Part shown: positions 24,055 through 36,358 of the stretch, piece by piece
How the letters are laid out: each line of letters starts with the position of its first letter
Position numbering within the stretch: position 1 is the stretch's first letter
From: Benincasa hispida
Taxonomy: Eukaryota; Streptophyta; Magnoliopsida; Cucurbitales; Cucurbitaceae
NCBI RefSeq assembly: GCF_009727055.1
Contig: NC_052354.1
Coordinates: 49,773,600 to 49,837,599 of the forward strand
Direction: 5' to 3'
Length of the DNA: 64,000 nucleotides
Program-made: the position numbers and the translations under genes
Notes under the pieces: model-generated
The model's database searches: none
Seen by the model: only the letters and a program-made list of their open reading frames with translations
What the model was told of the DNA's origin: nothing

Positions 24055-25484
24055 CTACGACATTGTAAAAATGGTGGCAATATACACGTTCACATCTATA
24101 AAAATCACATTAATAGTAAATGCTATATCATTGTATAATTGGTGAAAACTTACACATTCTACGATTGTGACCAATACGATGACAACGAGTCCACTTTGTC
24201 TAACTTTTTTGCTCGCCAATTGATAATATTCTTTGTTTTCGAGGTCGGCCTGCTGAACGCTTAACAATTGGAAGTAATATACTCATGTCAATCCCTGTTG
24301 GCTTCCAATTAGCATGGTTCCCAACTAGACGAACAAAACCAGCATAACATGAAATCAAGGTACTTGACAAGAAATACTTAGGAACAAAAGAGTAAGTATC
24401 CATATTGTGCCCACGAAGAACAACAAGTGTGTAGGCACATGGAATTTTATGAAGATCGCAAACACAATAGGTACATGATTTGGAATCTAAATGTACCATA
24501 AATAGATTTATTCCATCAATCACTTGAAATTCAATATCATTAATTGCAACATAGACAACAAATTAACTAAGATCCAACTATCTGAGTCTATCAATGATAG
24601 GACTGATAGATTTTGCAATATTACCTACAAAAACAAGTAACTCTTATCGTGAAGCTTCTCGATATTTGATGTTGTGTTTGTAACTTTCCTACAATCCAGC
24701 TAGTCAAAATAGTTTTCATACAATATGCAGCTTTACTTTTATCATAAAACCATTTTTGAAGTAATTGTCTGATTGAATCGAGTAGTGATGCCACAAGTAA
24801 ATCTCTAAGCTCTTTTAGAACCACGTTTAAGCATTCTAAAATGTTTGTAGTCATCATCTGATATCTTCTCCTTCTATAATATGCACGAGCCCACTTCTCG
24901 AAACCAACCCTTACTAAGATAGTCTTGTACGCTAGGATATATAACCTTCATTCATCTCAACTCAAAATCAGTAACAATATATGTTTTTTCACATATAATA
25001 AACATATTATCAATAGAAGAGTCATTATATGTCAACCTCAAACTTCTTAAAAGGTGTTGCAAACAAACACAATATTCAACAGTTGGAAAAACGTTTTGAA
25101 CACCTTTTAGAATACTTAAATGTCGATCAAATATAATAACTAAATCTTCTCGATCTCCTAAATTTCTCTTCTAAAAAAACCATTTTCATGATGTATCATT
25201 CTCAAAGTCTAAAATACTAAAGGAAGAGGAAATATCTTATTGTTACCATCAATTGTTGATGCTGTCAAAAGAGTTTCACCATATTTACATTTCAAAAAGG
25301 TGTCATCAACTGATATGTTTGATCTACAATATTTTCATCCCTCAATGCACGATCCAATTGCCATAAGACAATACTTAAAATGTCCCTAATTAGCTTCATA
25401 TGCAGTAAATGAACCTGCAATAAAACAAATAATATATATCTACATATTTATCAAAAAGGTGTCTACATAAAAATAATAATAAGA

Positions 25485-25668
25485 GAGTTCCATTATATTT
25501 ACATTTCAAAAAGGTGTCGTCAACTGATATGTTTGGTCTACAATATTTTCACCCCTCAATATACAATCCAATTGCCATAAGACAATACTTAAAATGTTCC
25601 TCAGAATTAGCTTCATACGCAGTGAATGAACCTGCTCTTATACACATCTAGATGTGTATAAGAGACAG
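25485..25668. other. Assembly artefact: Tn5/Nextera junction adapter with a paralogous MULE segment
   Basis: At 25,632-25,668 two Tn5 mosaic ends meet head to head: ...CTCTTATACACATCT followed at 25,650 by AGATGTGTATAAGAGACAG. This matches the Nextera mate-pair junction adapter except for one missing T near the left end. The preceding bases, about 25,485-25,631, are a second copy of the MULE segment at about 25,275-25,418 with roughly ten differences, so they come from a paralogous locus. The likely cause is a mate-pair read that crossed a circularisation junction and was used to close a gap. Confidence 0.93.
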
Positions 25669-25766
25669 GAATAATTACATGTTTTACAATAAATCTATCA
25701 CTGATAGACCAAATAACAGTGATAGACCAATGATATGGCCATTTACTATAAGACCTATCATTGATA

Positions 25767-27737
25767 TGTTGGTTCAGAGAAACATGCAGCGAAAGAAAAC
25801 AAGATCATTAAGCATTCTAATTCCTTAATTTTGACATAAAAAAATAAGCATGTTCATAGGGTATTAAGAGGGTTTCAACATATACCTTTGAAGATCCTCT
25901 TCAAACACGAATTTGAGTTGCAATTTCTCTAATTGAAGTCGTGGACCACCAAGAGATCTTTTCTACTATTTTTAGCCTTGAATTTGAGTGGTGGAACTCA
26001 CAATTAGGCTGAATTTGTGAAGGTTTTGGTGTGGGTTTGAAGAGAGGAAAAAACAGTTTCTGCATAATAAGTTTTCAGCAGCCTTCTTTCTCTTTCAATC
26101 TCAAAATTGAAGAGTTTTATCATTCTCTTTCATGCAGACACTCAAGAGACTAGCCGATGCCACTTCAAATACATGGAATTAATGGGCAATATGTGTGAAC
26201 TGGAATAATCCACCTCCTACTAAGAGAGGTTGGGATATTTTCACTAACAACTTAATTTTCAATTTTAATTAATTCCAAAATTAACTAAAATCTAATTTAA
26301 TTAATTCTAAATTAATTAAATTCAAAATTTCAAAATCCAATTTCTCAAATTGAATTAAATTCAAAATTAATTTGATTTTAATTAATTAAATAACAATTTA
26401 ATATCAAATATTAAATTAAATCACACACTTAATTTTAAACATGAATTTTATTCATGTAATTAATATTTAAATCAACATTTAAATATTATAAACTCTCCAA
26501 TTTCATTTAATTTTGATAAATTAAACGTTAATTAATTATATCGAATATAATTATGCAAATCCTAATTTGAATTTGAACTATTCAAATTCAACCCTAAATT
26601 CAATTTTTACATTTCAAATTGAAATTCAATTTGAACACTTCAAATTGATATCATTCCAAATTCACTTAATTTACTAACTCAAGGTGTTCATGTTTTACAA
26701 GCTAGTAGAGGGACCTTATGGACCTACAGATCATGAGCACCAACGATTTGAGATTAATTGGCTAAAACTCTTTAGACCGAATTAATCAATATTCGTTAAC
26801 TACCGAGTCACACCACTATAGCTCAATAGTTGCACTCTCCTCACTATAGATATATTTGTGTCCACTTGATTTAACCATAATTAGTAAGTCGACCCTTCAT
26901 AGGTTGTTCATAATAACAGCTAGGTCAAATGTTGTTTTACCCCCAAAATTACGTCTTGCTCTTTAAGTTCCATTGATCCTTTAATGAACAATTGGTTTGT
27001 GATCAGATCACTAAAACGGATCCATCTTGGGCCAATGAGATGGTGGGGTCCCTTGTTCAAGACCTGGATTCAGCACTTAAGAGAACAACTTTCCTCCTAT
27101 CCCTAAATCGGGTAGGCGTGAATTCCATCTTGCACCCTATGTCCCCAGCTATCTACCCAGTCTTACCCCTAAAATGGGAGGCTTATTAAGCTAACTCTCA
27201 CCTATGCAAATCTAAGTATAATCCCAAATAAACATGAGTTCATAGTTAGCTTAGGATTAAGATCGAGTTACCTAGGTCATCTAAGCGAAATAATCAGTCT
27301 TAAACAGTACACAACGTTATAAAGTAAGAGTGATTTATTTTTTGGTCCAATCTTACACAAACTCATTGCATAGGACACCCCCACTCCTCATGTCAATACA
27401 TAAACGAATCAGGATCACTTCGTTTGTAGCACCTTACAACAAATTGTAACAACTATGGAGTGGGCCGCATCCGAGTGTTACCGGAATAAGGCACCCAACC
27501 TTACTCGTATACTATAGATCATTTTGACTATTTACTCGAATCTTATCCATTTTTATGTCTCCACATAAAGTTCAAGTATTCATATAATAGCCATGGATCT
27601 TAGTTTATTGGATTTAGTTTTTACAAGTGCAATTTAAATTCAATAACTTTATTGAAGAAATGTTGAATAACATCGTTATTGATAATAGAAAATGTTTAGC
27701 TTTACAAACTACGAGTTTTAGGACATACAACCCAACA
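25767..27737 (-). mobile_element. Solo LTR (minus orientation) inside the MULE, target duplication TGATA
   Basis: 1,971 bp, with plus-strand borders TGTTGGTTCAG ... ACAACCCAACA, flanked by TGATA at 25,762-25,766 and 27,738-27,742. Read on the minus strand it belongs to the AAAACTCGTAG-type family of 6,020-7,910 and 41,961-43,785. No primer site or body is present. It splits the MULE between its DNA-binding and catalytic regions. The open frame at 26,992-27,189 belongs to the LTR and is not a gene. Confidence 0.92.
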
Positions 27738-28677
27738 TGATAGACTAATATTAGTGATAGGTCATATCAGTTAAACAAGTCTATCAAATACTGATTACAT
27801 ACTCATTGAAAGCTTGATTAATGATATATAAAGGATATGAGAAGAAAAATAAACCTGGAATCATTTCTTTCAGCTTCGTAAAAAATTATGGGATCAAGGC
27901 ATAAGATTCCTTTGCATCACCATTCAATAACTTCATAATATATTCTTTCACCCTTCAAGCTTATAGTAGCTAACATTTACCCTAAGTTTAATAGCATGTG
28001 AATCATAATATCATTCGGAGTCAAATGGTCACAAGGGCTAAAATCTTTTATCATACAATCACCAATCAATGATGAAGAAGTTTGTCTATGAGAACTTTGA
28101 ATAGTATTATAGAACAATTGTGATTAGCGAAATACTTCCTAAGTTTCCATAGTTCACCACTATAACGAGATGCACGAACGTACCATTGACAATCATCTTG
28201 TGAGCACTTCAAGACAATTGATTTAAAATTTGACCTCACAATCTTGAACTCAAAATTGTTCTTTATAACTATGTAGTAACAAGACTTTGATACTATTTCC
28301 TTACTAACAAACATATCCTTCTCTTTGAAATCAAATGTAGAAGACAAATTACTAATATGAACATCTATTAGAATGTTGAAATTATCATTAATTGGAGAAT
28401 AAGAAGACACAACACATAGAAAATTATCAAATCCACTATTGGAAACCCCTTCTAAAAGCATATCAGTGGCATGAACAATTAATGGATGTCTTGTACTTTG
28501 TTCTTTAACTAAATTCAAAAACCAAGCAGCATCATTATCTTCATGAATTTCAATCATAGTTTGAATGCCATTGATACCAAGATCTAATAATTGTATTGAA
28601 GAAATAGATGCATCCAATTGAATTTCCTTTAATATCAAACTCACAAAATTCTCAAAACACATAATCTCATCGACCAA

Positions 28678-30121
28678 TATGCCATTAGTCTTGTAATTTA
28701 AGTAATTATGTTTATCATCCCACTACCCACTTTGAAACACCACTATTGCAAGCTTAATCATATTTTCAAATCACTGTAAGAAATAAAAATTAAACTCATA
28801 ACATTGATAAACTTGTATAATAAATACAAAACAATATCTATCAATGATAGACTATGATATGTATCTATCAGTAGTAGACCCATATTAGTAGACTAATATC
28901 AATGATAGGAAGTTCATGACTAATTGAAAAAAAAATATATAAATATAAACCAAAACAGAAGTTAACTCATGAAGCCTCAAAAGGAAAAATTAAAGTAGAT
29001 GAAAACTTGTAGAAGTAATCAAATCGACTAATAACATCAACATACTTTAATTAAACCTACATGAAACCAAATCCAAAAACTGAGGAAGAATTGCGACTAG
29101 ACTTGGGAAAAAGAATACCACGAGCAAAGGATGAAATGAATTTAGATTAAAAAACTGAGAGGATGAGAAAATACCAAATCACAAGTAAAAATAGCAAATC
29201 GTGAGTAGAAATATCAAATCGCGAGCAGAAAACTAATTAATTGTTCCTGTCAGAATCGCACGGAAAAGAATGAAGAAGACGTACCTGAAAATCGCACATG
29301 AGCTTGAGGAAAAAGAAAAGAGAAGTGAGTGGGAGAATGAAGAAGACTACCTAAAAATCGCACATGAAGAAGATGGCAGAGACGAAAAAAATTAGAAAGA
29401 TGCGAGCATGAAGAAGACGCGTATAAGAGGAGGTTATTTGAGGGGAAAAAAGTCAATTGGATCTTCTCAAATATTCTATATATGCAATTAGTTTTAGAAA
29501 ATGATATAAATATTAAAAAAAAAAAAAAAGCACCTATCACAAATATCTTTTTTTCTTTTTCCTTTTCTTGCAACTAAAAAAGAAAAAAGAAGAAAATTGT
29601 ATGTAAAAGAGAAAGTTGGTAAAGAAAGTCGATTGAAAATCTAAAATGATTTTTTTTTTTTTTTTTTTAATTCTTAATCGAATGAGATATGAAACATCTC
29701 TACCATAATATATTTAGCATACATATGTATATGTAAATTATTTGAATTGTTACTCTATTATATATTTAGCAAAAGGTTCTAGAAGTTTTGTTGCCTATAA
29801 AAACAAAATTAAACATTAAAAATATTAAATTATGCAATTAAAATTTGATAAATATTGGGAAGAATAAAATATTTAGTTATGTCAATTCAAATCTAACAAT
29901 ATAATATATGAAGACTTAATGTTTCACCCAATTTGTAATATTATTATATTTTATTTAGATAATCATTAGCTACTTTGTCTGAAAGAGGATCCCTATTTTT
30001 TCTCCTCCACTGAGGACAGAAAACTTAAGAGTGGAAGTCTAGAAGATTTCTAAGTCTTACTTACAATATCCAATTTTTACTTGTTATTGTTGACTTGACC
30101 ATTGGGCTAGCCCATTGTCAT
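28678..30121. other. AT-rich flank of the MULE with palindromic repeats and homopolymer runs
   Basis: TGATAG-type palindromes at 28,840-28,910, a short repeated caaatc(a/g)(c/t)gag unit at 29,175-29,230, and A and T runs at 29,515-29,530 and 29,650-29,668. Since the MULE gene reads leftward, its promoter should lie here, but I cannot pick a TATA box or terminal inverted repeat. A 107-codon minus-strand frame (29,250-29,573) of low complexity is not supported as a gene. Confidence 0.45.
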
Positions 30122-30540
30122 TAGGGTCCGTTTGATAACATTCTTGTTTCTTGTTTCTCATTATCTGTTTCTTGTTTCTTTTCTCATTATCTATTTCTTG
30201 TTTCTTCTTTCCTCTTTTTTTAGAACAAGAAACAGGAATATATTTGATAACTATTCTTGTTTCTTGTTTTTTGGAAAAAAGAAACAAGAATATAAAGTTG
30301 TTTGATAACTATTTCTTGTTTCTCGTTTTTTTCTTATATTTTTTCTATAGGTTATAGTAATTTAAATAATCTAATTATATAAAATAAAAAGACATATAAC
30401 ATGCATTAAAATATAAAAAATAATTATCAAATATTTAAACTATCGAATACACATAAGTCCGATGTAAAATTAATATTGATAATATAATTATTTCTATCAT
30501 TCATATTTTGCTAAAATTTGATTTACAATATTATTTCTCA

Positions 30541-30760
30541 CTCAAGTCATTTGTTTTAAATTTTAAATGATGCATACTCAAATCTAACTCAATTATATTA
30601 TCATGTAAATGTCGTGGTTGTAAAAATATTAAAATGAAACTAAATGAATACTCAAGTCATTTGTTTTAAATTTTAAATGATGCAGACTCCAATCTAACTC
30701 AATTATATTATCATGTAAATGTCGTGGTTGTAAAAATATTAAAATAAAACTAAATGAATA
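30541..30760. repeat. 110-bp tandem duplication
   Basis: The unit starting ctcaagtcatttgttttaaa at 30,541 is repeated at 30,651 (period 110) with only a few differences, so this duplication is younger than most of the surrounding element. Confidence 0.9.
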
Positions 30761-30949
30761 TCTTAAACAAAATTTATATTAATGTAAAATTATAATTTGT
30801 TTCGTAGGTAAGAAAATTTTAAAAATATAAAAGTGCATATTGAAAAATTTTAAATTCAAAATTAAAAAAATATCTATATATACATATTGAAAATATTTAC
30901 AAATAATAGCAAAAATATCACCGTCTATCTGCGATAGACCATGATAGAC

Positions 30950-31330
30950 AATAAAATTTTGATATATTTGTAAATATTTTGGTTCATTTTCCTATATTAG
31001 AAAACAACGAACTGAAAATTTGAAATTTGAAAATCAAAATAATATATAAATCTAAATATTTGAAAATTCAAAATTCAAAATTAAATTTGCTATATTTGTA
31101 AATATTTTGGTTCATTTTTCTATATTTGAGGACAACCTTATTGAAAATTTGAAATTTGAAAATAAAAATAATATATAAATCTAAATATTTCAAAATTTAA
31201 ATTTAGATTTGTTATATTTGTATATATTTTAGTTCATTTTTCTTTATTTGAAAATAACCCTAGTAAAAATTTGAAATTTGAAAATAAAAATAATATATAA
31301 ATCCAAATATTTGAAAATTCAAAATTCAAA
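30950..31330. repeat. Three tandem units of about 125 bp
   Basis: Each unit has a tatatttgtaaatattttgg part and a gaaatttgaaaat...ataatatataaat part. The anchor taaatatttt falls at 30,971 and 31,099, and tatatatttt at 31,221 (periods 128 and 122). Confidence 0.75.
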
Positions 31331-31339
31331 ATTAAATTA

Positions 31340-31680
31340 ACATATAGATATAAAGAAAATAAGTATAAATATAAAAAATATAGAGAAAAATGAAATATAA
31401 AAGAAAGAAAGAAGAAAATAAATATAAAAAAAATATAGAGAAAAGGAAAATATAAAAAAAAAGAAAGAAGGATATTAATATAAACCAAAGAAATATAAAA
31501 AGATATAGAGAAAACAGAAATATAAAAGAAAGAAAGAAGAAAATAAATAATTATAAAAGAAATATAAAAAATACAGAGAAAAAGAAAATATAAAAAAATA
31601 AAGAAGAAAAAAATATTAAAAAAATATAGAGAAAAAATGAATATAAAAGAAACGAGAAAAGTAAAATAAAATGAAGTCTC
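31340..31680. repeat. Purine-rich A/G tract
   Basis: 340 bases almost free of C on the plus strand, built from agaaa, atataaa and gagaaaa units. On the minus strand it gives a 169-codon Phe/Ile/Leu/Tyr/Ser-only frame, which is a composition artefact. Confidence 0.8.
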
Positions 31681-33264
31681 TAAAATAAAGTGAGATTTGT
31701 TCTCAAGACCATGAAGTTGAGGAATGAGTTCAGCACTTCCCATAATTAGTCAACTCTTCACTTTCATACAATTTAAAAATACCTTTAAATAAAATAGAAA
31801 TTTCATTTTGTAGTTCCTCAATTTTGGTCTCACTTTAAGAATCGTTTCTCAAATTTTGGGAATAAGAAACATGAATGGTTATCAAATAGGTTTGTTTCTT
31901 AAAAAACGAGAAAGGAAACGGAAACATTATCAAATGGTCGTTAGTTTTTCCCTTTTACCACTTTTAGTGATTGGTTATAGAGTAATATCACATAATTTTT
32001 AAAATTATTAAAAAAATAATTGATTGTTCAGTGTAAATTAGATTTGAAAATTTTGTTATTTTACATGTGTAAATTAGATTTTTTTTTGTTATGGTTCATT
32101 AGTAGATTTTGGATATTCAATTTTATTGGTTTAAAATTTGATTATCTTTAATATTTTATTATAATATTTCATAACAAGAATTTTAAAAAAAAAAAACTGT
32201 AAATAATTAACAGAAAACTTTTTAAAAAATCTATATATATGGACCCTTTTTCACAACTTAATTATTTCATCTCATCTCATCAATTGCTTAGTTCTCATAA
32301 AAGAAAAAAAATGAAATAATTTCAAAAGCCTGACAATGAATACCTTTAAATTGATCATTTTATTAAATAAATAGGTAAAGAAATTTTTGTATACTGCTTT
32401 ATTTTTTTGCAATGTTATTCTCAATCTTTTTCTCAGTTTTTTATTTTTCATTGATTTTTTTTTAAAGTCAAATGCTAGATGAATTCAAAAATACCTTTCG
32501 GTTAAATTGGTTTGAGAATTTTGTTTTTGCATAGGCCCGGGCTATATAAAATTGCCACAATAAATGTCCAACACACTGAAAAACTAGATACCAACTTATC
32601 AGATATCTTTCCCCGACCATTCAGTTATTGGTTTTTACTTCAGGATTCTTATCAAAAATTAAAATAATAATAATAATAAAACTAATAATAATAATAATAA
32701 AAACAATATAACTTCGAGATTTTTCTATGTTCTTTCCACCATTGTGATTCTGCTATTATCCCTCTCCTTTTAAAATCATACAAGAGAGGTTCTTTGTTTA
32801 GTGGGATGATTTAGATATTAGTATTTTTCATGATATCTATCATTGAGATAAACTATATTTGGATTTACACATAGTTGTCGATAAATTTTATTTGTCAATT
32901 GTTTATTTTTAACTATCTTATTTAGAAAAAAAATATTATGATACAAAGATTCAAGTAGTATTGTTCAACAATACTATTGAAAAATTTGGTCATATGTCCA
33001 AAAAAAAGACAAAGCTTATATAATAAAGAATCGAATGGTAAAGTCAATAAAAAATCGAGGGTTAGAGGGCTATGGAGAGAAACTTTTGGTTTCCCCTTTT
33101 GTCCTTTTTAGTGGATTGTTATAGGGAAGGTAATTTCACAATTAAGATCATAAAATAAATTCAATTCTTTTTTGGGGATTTTCAAAAATAGAAAAACAAG
33201 GAAAATTATTTACACAAAATAGCAAAATTTTAATCTTCTTTAATAGAGACTTATAAAGTCTACC

Positions 33265-33425
33265 CGTATCTATCACTGATAGAAACTAATAGATGAACTT
33301 AAAATCTACCAGTGTCTATCACTGATAGAAATCGATAGAAGTTCATTACTGATAGAATAGAAATCGATAGAAGTCCATCACTGATAGAAATCGATACTGA
33401 GAAGTGTATCAGTGTCCATCAGTGT
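33265..33425. repeat. Cluster of CTATCACTGATAGA palindromes
   Basis: Exact CTATCACTGATAG at 33,270-33,282 and 33,316-33,328 and several near copies (cattactgatagaa, ccatcactgatagaa) joined by aatcgatagaagt linkers, forming an irregular tandem array. Confidence 0.8.
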
Positions 33426-34730
33426 TTTTTTTTTTTTTTTTTTTCTATTTCTATAAATAGTTTCATATTTTTTCTACCCATGAAAATTTTCCTTCTTTTT
33501 TTTCTTTCCATATTTTGAGAATATGACTAAAAGGAAAAATAATAATAATAAACCACACGTAAAAGGGTCTTTTTATTAAAAAAAAAAATCTAGTTTTTCC
33601 TATTTTTGAGCATCACATGTTTCCCTCTTCTGGGCAAAAAGATGGTGTTTTTTTAGAGTATTATCAAGAAACTAAATCATATGAAATTTAAAATAATAAA
33701 AAAAAAGTAAAAACTGATATTTTAGTTTGTATTTTTTTAGAGTATTATCTTTATTTTTTTAAAGAAAAATTATTTTAAATGATAAAACTGTTGAAAATAT
33801 TTACCAGCAAAATTTCAGAACTATTAATGATAGATCAATGTCTATAAGCATCTATCATTTTTTAAAATTTTGCTATATTTTATAAATATTTTGATTTATT
33901 TTTCTATATTTAAAAACAATCATTTTTTAAAATTATTTTAAAATTAGTTTTTTCTAAATCCAACGTCACAATAACTAATTTAAAAGATTTGATTCAAAAT
34001 AAAATGGTTTATGTTTGATTTTTAAAATGGGATTTACGTTTTTAGTTTTCTTTAAATGATCCATCTTCACATTAACTAATTCAAAGTATTTGATTCAAAA
34101 TAAATAATTTAAACTTGATTTTAAAATTATCTTCACGTTTTTTCACTTTAAAAATGTCTTTTTTAAAGAAAAAGAAAATTATACATATTAACTAATTTAA
34201 AAGATTTGATTCAAAATAAATTAATTCAAAAGATTTTAATTCAAAACTAATGATATATTTGCATATATACTAATTAAACATAATTCCTGTCACTTTAAGA
34301 TTTTTCATTTATATTAAAAACTAATAATTTTGTTTGAAATAAAGTTTGAAATTAAGAAAATATCATTCCATAAATTTGTTAATGAAAATGAGATTTTAGG
34401 GTTTGAAAAAAAAATAAAAACCTCAAAAAAAAAGGAAAAAATAATAATTTGGTTTAAATTGGAAATTGAAAATAATAGAGAAGTCAAGAAATTAAAAAAA
34501 CAAAAAATATCAAATATTGAATTTCGATTTAGTTTGATCATCATGTTATATATTTATTTTTAAATTCTGTTTTTTAAATTATTTATTGTTTTTTAATTTT
34601 GAAAAAAATGTTATCAATTTTTACTTTAACCATATAATGATTTATATTTTGTTGAAAATCAAATCTATTACACTCAAAATTTTCTTTACCATAAATTAAA
34701 CTCCACATTCAGCACCTCCCCTCCTTATAT

Positions 34731-34734
<4 letters not shown>

Positions 34735-34764
<30 letters not shown>
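34735..34764. repeat. (AT)n microsatellite
   Basis: An uninterrupted run of about 15 AT units. Confidence 0.95.
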
Positions 34765-34770
<6 letters not shown>

Positions 34771-36358
34771 CCGTCGATTGTTTTGATTGTTTTATTATCT
34801 ATTTAGTATAAAAAATCTATAATTTTATAATTATTTTTTAAAATAATAAATATTCAATAACTTTTTAGATTTAAAATTTTATTTATTTGTTGCTCAAGAA
34901 TCTCTTTCGATAATTGTATTTCAAATTTAGGTTCATGATTTCTAGGTTTGGACAATAATATCCAGAAAAGATATAATTTTATTTTCATTTTTTTTGAACA
35001 AATAATCGAAAATATAAAATAAAATAAAATTTAAGTTTTAGATTAGCTTTTTTTAGATCCTATTTTAGTATTTGATATATAATCAATAATTTAAGAGTCA
35101 CTTAAACTGAAAAAAAAAATCATTTATCTAAATTCAAGAAACTGTTGTTTTAGAGACAAAATCAATTTATAAAAAGTTTTTATAAATAAAATTAGATTAA
35201 AAATAATAATTCAGTTGTTCAAAATAAAATTATATTATAATTTTATACAAAACTACAATATTTAACGTGCATCATACTTGTTTGATTACTAACAAGTCTA
35301 AATAATAATAATAATTTTAGGAAAAAAAAACTTACACTTCAATTTGATATGTAAAACTCAAAAAATTAAAAATATGAACATCAATAAAATACAAAAATAC
35401 AAAATATTATTTATCAATCTAATGACTTCAATATAGACTTGTTAATTAGTTTGGGTCGATTTCCAATTCTAGATAAGTTTAGATCGGTCTTTGGCTTGTT
35501 AAGGGCTTGATAGCCAAATCGTTTTTTTTTTTTTTTTTTTTTTCATTGAAATCAAGGAATATGCATTTGGTAAGCAACTTGAATTCTATTTTCAAAAACT
35601 GTTTTTGGATTTTGTGATCTAAATAGTACAAATTTTGAAAGCAACAATTTTATGTTTTTTAGTATATTCAAATTTTGGGTTCTAAATTTTAAATTGCATA
35701 ATTATACTAAAAGAAGATTAAAAGAAACAATAACATATATAGTATTTCATGTTATAAACTTAATTATTTTGTTAAAATAAAATATTTAAAATATATTATA
35801 TATTATATGATATTATAAAATAGTTAGGGTACAAATCTTAACCTAAAACAAGTTCATAAATTAATTAGTAATAGTTTAAAATCAACCTAATATTTAATGA
35901 GTAACTATAATAAGTCTTACAGATTATAGACATATTGTCGATCACATTTTGAAAATTTGTTTAAGTTTGAATTTAAATTTTGAATATGTTACCAAACACA
36001 TTCCTATTAAATACAACTTTCTTTTTATTGAATCCCTTGTTTTCAAATTTCTATTTTTAGATTGTCTATCAAACAGACCTTAAACAATTTGAATTAGCCT
36101 TTGGACTTGATGATCAATTTGATTATTAGCTTGTTGATCAACTTGAATTAGCATTTGACTTGTTCGTTAACTTGGATCAGCCTCTAGGTTGTTGATCGGC
36201 TTGTGAGATTTTTCTTGAGTTTGAGGAGACTGATTCTTCAATTTATATGCTAAGAACAATAATAATTTTTTTTTAAGTCTTCTAGTCTTTAAAGCTTCTA
36301 AGTCTTGAAGCTGCTAAATTCTGAATCGTGAAGCTTCTAACTTTTGTAGACACTGACT

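Larger units (their letters stand above)
24055..28677 (-). pseudogene. Mutator-like (MULE/MuDR) transposase pseudogene, split by a solo LTR
   Basis: The minus strand carries MULE transposase parts in order. (1) An N-terminal frame 28,677-28,066 holds a MuDR-type DNA-binding zinc finger: C158-x4-C163 ... H186-x-C188, with the WYVRASR and WKLRKYF context. (2) A decayed catalytic core lies around 25,350-25,050 (FLKCKYGETLLTAS, DGNNKIFPLPLV, then FDRHLSILKGV). (3) The frame 24,857-24,621 has the family's NILECLN...LKELRDLLVASLLDSIRQLLQKWF block. (4) The frame 24,523-24,200 has a SWIM zinc finger (C20-x-C22 ... C29-A-Y31) and a GRPRK tail. The last SWIM ligand, normally His, is Tyr. Stops, frameshifts, an inserted LTR and an adapter artefact make it non-functional. 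Terminal inverted repeats were not found. Confidence 0.88.
30125..31940. mobile_element. Harbinger-like non-autonomous element, TTA target duplication
   Basis: 1,816 bp bounded by imperfect inverted termini GGGTCCGTTTGATAACATT (left) and, on the opposite strand, CGACCATTTGATAATGTT (right), with TTA on each side (30,122-30,124; 31,941-31,943). TTA/TAA duplication and a GGG...TTTG terminus fit PIF/Harbinger or Tourist-type elements. The first and last 200 bases are rich in cttgtttctt / aagaaac units that extend the inverted repeat. There is no transposase. Alternatives are another MITE class with a 3-bp duplication. Confidence 0.65.
31944..36358. other. AT-rich intergenic DNA, no gene seen
   Basis: About 4.4 kb without a supportable frame. 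It holds AAT repeats (32,663-32,700), a palindrome cluster (33,265-33,425), T runs at 33,425-33,445 and 35,521-35,543, an (AT)n microsatellite at 34,735-34,764, and repeated gattcaaaat and ttaaaattat words around 33,900-34,250. Two stretches (31,945-32,010 and 33,085-33,160) look like a diverged direct repeat (ttttagtg(a/g)attggttatag). A segment from about 35,555 (catttggtaagca) to 36,075 (ttaccaaacaca ... atcaaacagacc) may be an old MITE, but its ends are not clear. Confidence 0.5.

Noticed and set aside
29250..29573. 107-codon minus-strand frame starting with a Lys/Glu-rich then Phe-rich stretch
   Set aside because: Low complexity over an A-rich run, no homologous motif and no splice or promoter signal seen.
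30084..30357. Overlapping frames on both strands at the left end of the Harbinger-like element
   Set aside because: They follow from the cttgtttctt terminal repeat units.
31234..31743. 169-codon minus-strand frame rich in Phe, Ile, Leu and Tyr, like a membrane protein
   Set aside because: It is the complement of a purine-only tract made of agaaa and atataaa units; the composition alone explains the frame.
33265..33425. CRISPR-like array of short palindromic units
   Set aside because: Spacing and unit sequence are irregular, the linkers are themselves related, and the context is a plant nuclear genome.
34735..34764. AT-repeat as a replication origin or cruciform element
   Set aside because: A plain dinucleotide microsatellite in AT-rich spacer, with no associated motif.
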